Shown here piece by piece: positions 7,401 to 9,804 of a DNA stretch of 9,804 bases. Location: positions 1-9,804 of the forward strand of contig CAJUKF010000002.1 of NCBI GenBank assembly GCA_910587355.1, written 5' to 3'. A model generated the notes under the pieces. The model was not told the DNA's origin and did no database searches. It was given only the letters and a program-made list of their open reading frames with translations. The position numbers and the translations under genes were made by a program. This DNA is from an uncultured Muribaculaceae bacterium (GTDB lineage Bacteria; Bacteroidota; Bacteroidia; Bacteroidales; Muribaculaceae). Every line of letters starts with the position of its first letter. Position 1 is the first letter of the stretch.

Positions 7401-7859
7401 GTCGTATGTGATATAAGGGTCTGTAGTATCCACCCAGTAACCCATTTCGTTTGTCAGGGTTTCCCACTCGCGGGTATATTTCATCACCTCGCGACGGCAG
7501 GCGGCATTGTACTCGTCCACCGATATTTTCTTGCCGATATCTTCTTTGGTGATACCGAGGGCCTTTTCAACACCGAGTTCCACGGGCAGTCCGTGAGTGT
7601 CCCAGCCGGCCTTGCGCTTCACATGGAAGCCTTTCATGGTTTTATAGCGGCAGAAAAGGTCTTTGATAGTACGGGCCATCACATGGTGAATACCCGGCAT
7701 GCCGTTTGCAGAAGGCGGTCCTTCGAAAAACACATATGAAGGAGCACCCTCACGGAAATTCATGCTCTGCTCGAAAAGATGCTCATTGTTCCATTGTGCG
7801 AGCATGTCTTTGTTGAGCTGCGAGAGGTTTAAACCGTTGTATTCTTTAAATTTTTTCAT
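4440..7859 (-). CDS. ileS: Isoleucyl-tRNA synthetase, type 2 (GXHH signature)
   Basis: Charges tRNA-Ile with isoleucine in the cytoplasm and hydrolyses mischarged products such as Val-tRNA-Ile. The 1139-residue class I enzyme shows the first ATP-binding signature as GPPSANGMPGIHH (47-59) and the second as KMSKRKGN (688-695). The CP1 editing domain has the threonine-rich WTTTPWTLPSN (233-243) and GTGIVHIAGTFGADD (345-359), followed by WFDSGSMPYA (613-622) and EGVDQTRGWFF (647-657). The anticodon-binding region (about 770-930) is followed by a C-terminal part with no Cys4 zinc site, as expected for type 2 enzymes. At 56-59 the usual HXGH is GIHH, a known variant in some type 2 enzymes. I chose ATG 7859 (MKKFKEYN); an upstream TTG at 7898 would put the start inside the terminator hairpin. 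I see no TAnnTTTG promoter in the 20 nt between that hairpin and the ATG, so transcription may enter from rpsP. Confidence 0.97.
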   Translation of the reverse strand: MKKFKEYNGLNLSQLNKDMLAQWNNEHLFEQSMNFREGAPSYVFFEGPPSANGMPGIHHVMARTIKDLFCRYKTMKGFHVKRKAGWDTHGLPVELGVEKALGITKEDIGKKISVDEYNAACRREVMKYTREWETLTNEMGYWVDTTDPYITYDNRYIETVWWLLKQLHNKGLLYKGYTIQPYSPAAGTGLSSHELNQPGCYRDVKDTTCIALFDITDPKPEMTGWGRPCFIAWTTTPWTLPSNTALCVGPTIDYSVVRTYNPYSGEKVTVTLATALIDSVFNPKAKEIALDQYQKGDKLVPYEAVASFKGTDLVGMHYEQLLPWVNPGEGAFRVIPGDYVSTEDGTGIVHIAGTFGADDLRVSRAAGVPPLHMIDKGGNIRPMVDFSGRFFRIEDLDPEFVAKMVNEPLYSQWAGRYVKNAYDPEATEETETLDVAICMDLKASGKVFKIEKHVHSYPHCWRTDKPVLYYPLDSWFIRSTAVRERLMELNDTIKWKPASTGSGRFGKWLENLQDWNLSRSRYWGTPLPIWRTDSGDEELAIESVETLYNEIDKAVAAGFMKSNPLRDKGFVPGDYSAENYAKIDLHRPYVDDIILVSPSGKPMKRETDLIDVWFDSGSMPYAQIHYPFENKEAFDRGDLFPADFIAEGVDQTRGWFFTLHTIGTMVFDSIAFKAVISNGLVLDKVGEKMSKRKGNAVNPFETIDKFGSDPLRWYMISCSSPWDNLKYDNDGVAEVSRKFFSTLQNTYNFFAMYANVDGFTGEEEAVALSERTELDRWIISLLNTLVRTVETSLDDYEPTKAARAISEFVLDNLSNWYVRLNRKRFWDRGLTRDKLAAYQTLYTCLLTVSKLMAPIAPFFADRLFRDLTEGQDVKSVHLADFPAYDASAVDKELEERMDIAQILTSLVLSLRKKANIKVRQPLSKMLVPAADEETIARIKAISDIVTTEVNIKHLEIVPPENEIFVKRVEPDFKKLGPKFGKQMKLAAATLKSLDRSRIAELERNGSIVLELDGNSVSVDIADVKIISEDMPGWLVANEGALTVALDIDITPELVREGISREIINRVQNIRKHRGYEITDHISLQFLPCPEIEDVVKDFGAYIGNQVLADAVTIADPENPNEVEILDIDDLKLGVVINPA

Positions 7860-7879
7860 TTTAGAGGTCGAAAATTTGC

Positions 7880-7920
7880 AAAAGGGTGTGTCAAGCAAAA
7901 AATTGCGGACACACCCTTTT
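7880..7920 (-). terminator. Hairpin terminator/attenuator between rpsP and ileS
   Basis: A perfect 13-bp inverted repeat (AAAAGGGTGTGTC at 7880-7892 and GACACACCCTTTT at 7908-7920) encloses a 15-nt loop that itself contains GCAA/TTGC. On the - strand it lies 25 nt after the rpsP stop and ends in TTTT, followed shortly by another T-rich run, which fits an intrinsic terminator. The arms also end in A and T runs on the + strand, so it could work in both directions. Because it ends 20 nt before the ileS ATG and no separate ileS promoter is visible, it may act as a partial terminator that sets ileS expression relative to rpsP. Confidence 0.75.
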
Positions 7921-7945
7921 CAAGTATTGTGAAGCGCTTGGCTGC

Positions 7946-8482
7946 TTATTCTGCGGCGGGAGCTTCGGTTTCTTCAGCAGCGGGAGCTGCTTCTGCCTCG
8001 GCGGCTGCGGCTGCAGCTGCTGCTTCGGCTTTTTTCTTAGCCACGACTTCAGCTTTAGCTTTGTTCTTGGCTGTTTCTGCTTCAAGACGCTGCTTGGCGG
8101 TGAGTTCGCGCTGGTTAGCCTCGCTGGTCTTTACAGCATTGGTCTTGGCGTCTTTCTTAGCCTTCCAGTCGTTGAAGCGACGTTCTGCTTCTGCCTGGTC
8201 GAAAGCACCCTTGGCCACACCGCCGAGGAGGTGTTTCATAAGGAGTACACCCTCGTTGGAGAGGATAGAACGTACTGTGTCGGTAGGCTGAGCGCCGACT
8301 GTCACCCAATACAAAGCCCGCTCGAAGTTGAGAGTAATTGTAGCAGGATTAGTGTTCGGATTATAGGAACCTATCCTTTCAATAAATCTACCATCTCGTG
8401 GTGCCCTGCTGTCGGCGATAACAATGGGATAGAACGCATAGTTCTTGCGACCATGACGTTGTAATCTGATTTTTGTTGCCAT
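7946..8482 (-). CDS. rpsP: 30S ribosomal protein S16 with long C-terminal tail
   Basis: S16 is a small-subunit protein that binds 16S rRNA and helps assemble the body of the 30S subunit. Residues 1-90 are the S16 domain: MATKIRLQRHGRK, YPIVIADSRAPRDGRFIERIG, YNPNTNPATITLNFERALYW and GAQPTDTVRSIL are all recognisable. The protein is 178 residues, about twice the 80-90 of the E. coli protein. Residues of about 95-178 form a charged helical tail rich in Ala, Lys and Glu that ends in poly-Ala and acidic repeats, a feature I recall in Bacteroidota S16. The ATG at 8482 is certain because MATKIRL is the family start; the frame stays open upstream to a GTG at 8530 only by chance. It is transcribed from a promoter at 8520-8551 and ends at a strong hairpin before ileS. 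The neighbours usual in proteobacteria (rimM, trmD) are absent. Confidence 0.97.
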   Translation of the reverse strand: MATKIRLQRHGRKNYAFYPIVIADSRAPRDGRFIERIGSYNPNTNPATITLNFERALYWVTVGAQPTDTVRSILSNEGVLLMKHLLGGVAKGAFDQAEAERRFNDWKAKKDAKTNAVKTSEANQRELTAKQRLEAETAKNKAKAEVVAKKKAEAAAAAAAAEAEAAPAAEETEAPAAE

Positions 8483-8519
8483 TTGATTATTTAATTTGGT
8501 TTTGTATTGATTTGCGGCG

Positions 8520-8551
8520 CAAAGGTACACTTTTTATTTTATTCCGCCAAA
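8520..8551 (-). promoter_or_regulatory. Bacteroidota-type promoter for rpsP
   Basis: On the - strand, a -7 box TACCTTTG (8520-8527) matches TAnnTTTG exactly. A -33 box TTTG (8548-8551) lies 20 nt upstream, across a very A+T-rich spacer. Transcription should start near 8513, giving a leader of about 30 nt before the rpsP ATG at 8482. Confidence 0.75.
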
Positions 8552-8618
8552 TTTTATCATTATAAAAATTTATCGTTTTTCTGCCTGTCACGCATGGGAA
8601 AAATATAAGCATCAAATG

Positions 8619-8649
8619 TTGCGGATTTGAAAAATGTTACATAATTTTG
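8619..8649 (+). promoter_or_regulatory. Bacteroidota-type promoter for serC
   Basis: A -7 box TAATTTTG (8642-8649) matches TAnnTTTG exactly, and a TTG (8619-8621) lies 20 nt upstream as a -33 element. A second TTTG at 8626-8629 is too close to the -7 box to serve. Transcription should start near 8656, leaving a leader of about 50 nt. That leader contains a small hairpin, AAGGCTTC (8661-8668) with GAAGCTTT (8672-8679), of unknown importance. Confidence 0.65.
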
Positions 8650-8704
8650 CGATATAAGCAAAGGCTTCCGAGAAGCTTTAATCTTTGAACTAAAAACAAA
8701 ACCG

Positions 8705-9775
8705 ATGAAGAAACACAACTTTTATGCAGGGCCGTCAATTCTGAGCGAGTATACCATACAGAATACCGCCGATGCTATCCTCAACTTTGCCGACACCGGT
8801 CTGTCGGTGCTCGAAGTAAGTCACCGCAGCAAGGAATTCCAGGCTGTAATCGATGAAGCTACGGCGCTGGTAAAAGAAATCCTTGAGATTCCTGCCGGAT
8901 TCGAGGTTCTCTGGCTTGGCGGCGGCGCATCGCTGCAGTTCGCCATGATTCCTTATAACCTTCTTGTCAAGAAAGCCGCTTACCTCGATACCGGCACATG
9001 GGCCTCGAACGCCATAAAGGAAGCCCGTCTCTTCGGGGAAGTCGACGTTGTAGCTTCGTCGAAAGAAGCCGGCTACACATATATTCCCAAAGATTTCGTC
9101 GTTCCGGCCGATGCCGATTATTTCCATTATACCACCAACAATACCATCTACGGCACCGAAATCCGTACAGACCCCAATGTGCCGTGCCGCATGGTGGCCG
9201 ATATGAGCTCCGACATCTTCTCGCGTCGCATCGATTTCTCGAACTATGACGCCATTTATGCCGGCGCGCAGAAAAACCTTGCTCCCGCAGGCGTGACTCT
9301 CGTGATTGTCCGCACGGATGCACTCGGCAAGACCGACCGTCCCATACCCACGATGCTCGACTACCGCACGCATGTGAAGAAAGGCTCGATGTTCAATACT
9401 CCGCCCGTATTGCCGATTTTCTCCGCCCTCCAGACCCTCCGCTATTACAAACAGCTCGGCGGCATCGACGAACTCGAGCGTCGCGACGTGGAAAAAGCCA
9501 AAATGCTCTACGGCGCCATCGATGATTCGAAGATGTTTACAGGCACCGTCACAGACCCCGCGGACCGCTCCATTATGAACGTTTGCTTCGTGATGACTCC
9601 CGAATACAAGGAACTCGAACCCGCATTCGTCGACTTCTGCCTCGCCCGCGGTATCGTAGGAATCAAAGGGCACCGTTCTGTTGGCGGCTTCCGTGCCTCT
9701 CTTTACAATGCGTTGCCCATCGAAAGCGTGAAGGTGCTTGTCGACGCAATGCACGACTTTGAAGCAACCCACTAA
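8705..9775 (+). CDS. serC: Phosphoserine aminotransferase
   Basis: A PLP-dependent class V aminotransferase that converts 3-phosphohydroxypyruvate and glutamate into 3-phosphoserine and 2-oxoglutarate, the second step of serine synthesis; the family also acts in pyridoxal phosphate synthesis. The 356-residue protein has the normal family length. Visible signatures are NFYAGPS (5-11), the substrate-binding HRS (40-42), the phosphate-binding GGGAS (72-76), TGTWA with the ring-stacking Trp99, ADMSSD (165-170) with Asp166 for the pyridine nitrogen, GAQKN with the Schiff-base Lys190, and GHRSVGGFRASLYNA near the C-terminus. The start MKKHNFYAGP is the family's usual beginning. It is transcribed away from rpsP from a promoter at 8619-8649 and followed after 12 nt by a probable serA start, so the two serine enzymes are likely co-transcribed. 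Confidence 0.97.
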   Translation: MKKHNFYAGPSILSEYTIQNTADAILNFADTGLSVLEVSHRSKEFQAVIDEATALVKEILEIPAGFEVLWLGGGASLQFAMIPYNLLVKKAAYLDTGTWASNAIKEARLFGEVDVVASSKEAGYTYIPKDFVVPADADYFHYTTNNTIYGTEIRTDPNVPCRMVADMSSDIFSRRIDFSNYDAIYAGAQKNLAPAGVTLVIVRTDALGKTDRPIPTMLDYRTHVKKGSMFNTPPVLPIFSALQTLRYYKQLGGIDELERRDVEKAKMLYGAIDDSKMFTGTVTDPADRSIMNVCFVMTPEYKELEPAFVDFCLARGIVGIKGHRSVGGFRASLYNALPIESVKVLVDAMHDFEATH

Positions 9776-9787
9776 CAGCCGATGCGT

Positions 9788-9804
9788 ATGAAAATCCTTG
9801 TAGC
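9788..9804 (+). CDS. serA: Start of probable D-3-phosphoglycerate dehydrogenase (cut by window end)
   Basis: Only five or six codons are visible: ATG AAA ATC CTT GTA GC, reading MKILVA. An in-frame ATG at 9782 would give MRMKILVA. This is a typical beginning for the nucleotide-binding dehydrogenase that makes 3-phosphohydroxypyruvate, the substrate of SerC. A serC-serA order is what I recall for Bacteroidales. The call rests mostly on position, since the visible peptide is very short. Confidence 0.5.

Noticed and set aside
7860..7898. Longer ileS start at TTG 7898
   Set aside because: It would place the start codon in the loop of the terminator hairpin and add 13 residues not expected in the family; MKKFKEYNGLNLSQL at 7859 is a normal IleRS start.
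7860..7945. T-box type leader upstream of ileS
   Set aside because: The region is too short, and I see neither a specifier loop nor an antiterminator with the T-box sequence; such leaders are chiefly known from Firmicutes and Actinobacteria.
8483..8530. Longer rpsP start at GTG 8530
   Set aside because: S16 proteins begin with MATKIRL-like sequence, and the upstream part overlaps the -7 promoter box and probable transcription start.
8661..8679. Riboswitch in the serC leader
   Set aside because: There is only an 8-bp hairpin with a 3-nt loop in a leader of about 50 nt, too small for any riboswitch class I know.
8735..9772. A 345-codon open frame on the - strand, antisense to serC
   Set aside because: It lies wholly within serC, whose motifs are complete. 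Its translation is rich in His, Arg, Cys and Gly without domain signs, as expected from the codon bias of a G+C-rich gene read backwards.

Overview
The window looks like a Bacteroidota chromosome, most likely order Bacteroidales (a Muribaculaceae-like relative is possible, but this is inference from protein style only). The evidence is a ribosomal protein S16 with a long Ala/Lys/Glu tail, an eukaryotic-type (type 2) isoleucyl-tRNA synthetase of 1139 residues, a DksA-like protein with a degenerate zinc finger, a DUF4296-type lipoprotein beside lspA, and two promoters matching the Bacteroidota pattern TTTG/TTG, then about 20 nt, then TAnnTTTG.

Left part (1-2231, + strand): an A+T-rich accessory stretch. 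A sampled 60-base row at 481-540 has 17 G/C, against 35 G/C in the row at 9001-9060. It holds the 3' end of an unknown gene, a tiny hydrophobic ORF, an intact 339-residue lipoprotein of unknown function, and a second lipoprotein gene broken by about five single-base frameshifts. Reading across the shifts restores a lipoprotein leader that resembles the leader of the intact gene, which suggests tandem relatives, one of them decaying.

Middle part (2272-7859, - strand): a compact housekeeping cluster transcribed ileS > dksA-like > lspA > DUF4296-type lipoprotein > 79-residue small protein. The last four genes are spaced by 4 nt, a 32-nt overlap and 0 nt, so they are almost certainly one operon. 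A long imperfect hairpin lies between ileS and the dksA-like gene. IleRS carries the swapped GXHH signature instead of HXGH, the form tied to very strong mupirocin resistance.

Right part (7880-9804): rpsP on the - strand ends at a strong hairpin 20 nt before ileS. A divergent intergenic region carries one promoter for rpsP (-) and one for serC (+). serC (phosphoserine aminotransferase) is followed after 12 nt by what is probably the start of serA, the preceding enzyme of the serine pathway, cut by the window edge.

I saw no CRISPR array, tRNA, rRNA, insertion sequence, phage gene or recognisable defence system. The rightmost two thirds is ordinary core genome. The more unusual material is the frameshifted lipoprotein region, the pair of similar hairpins flanking ileS, and the IleRS active-site signature.
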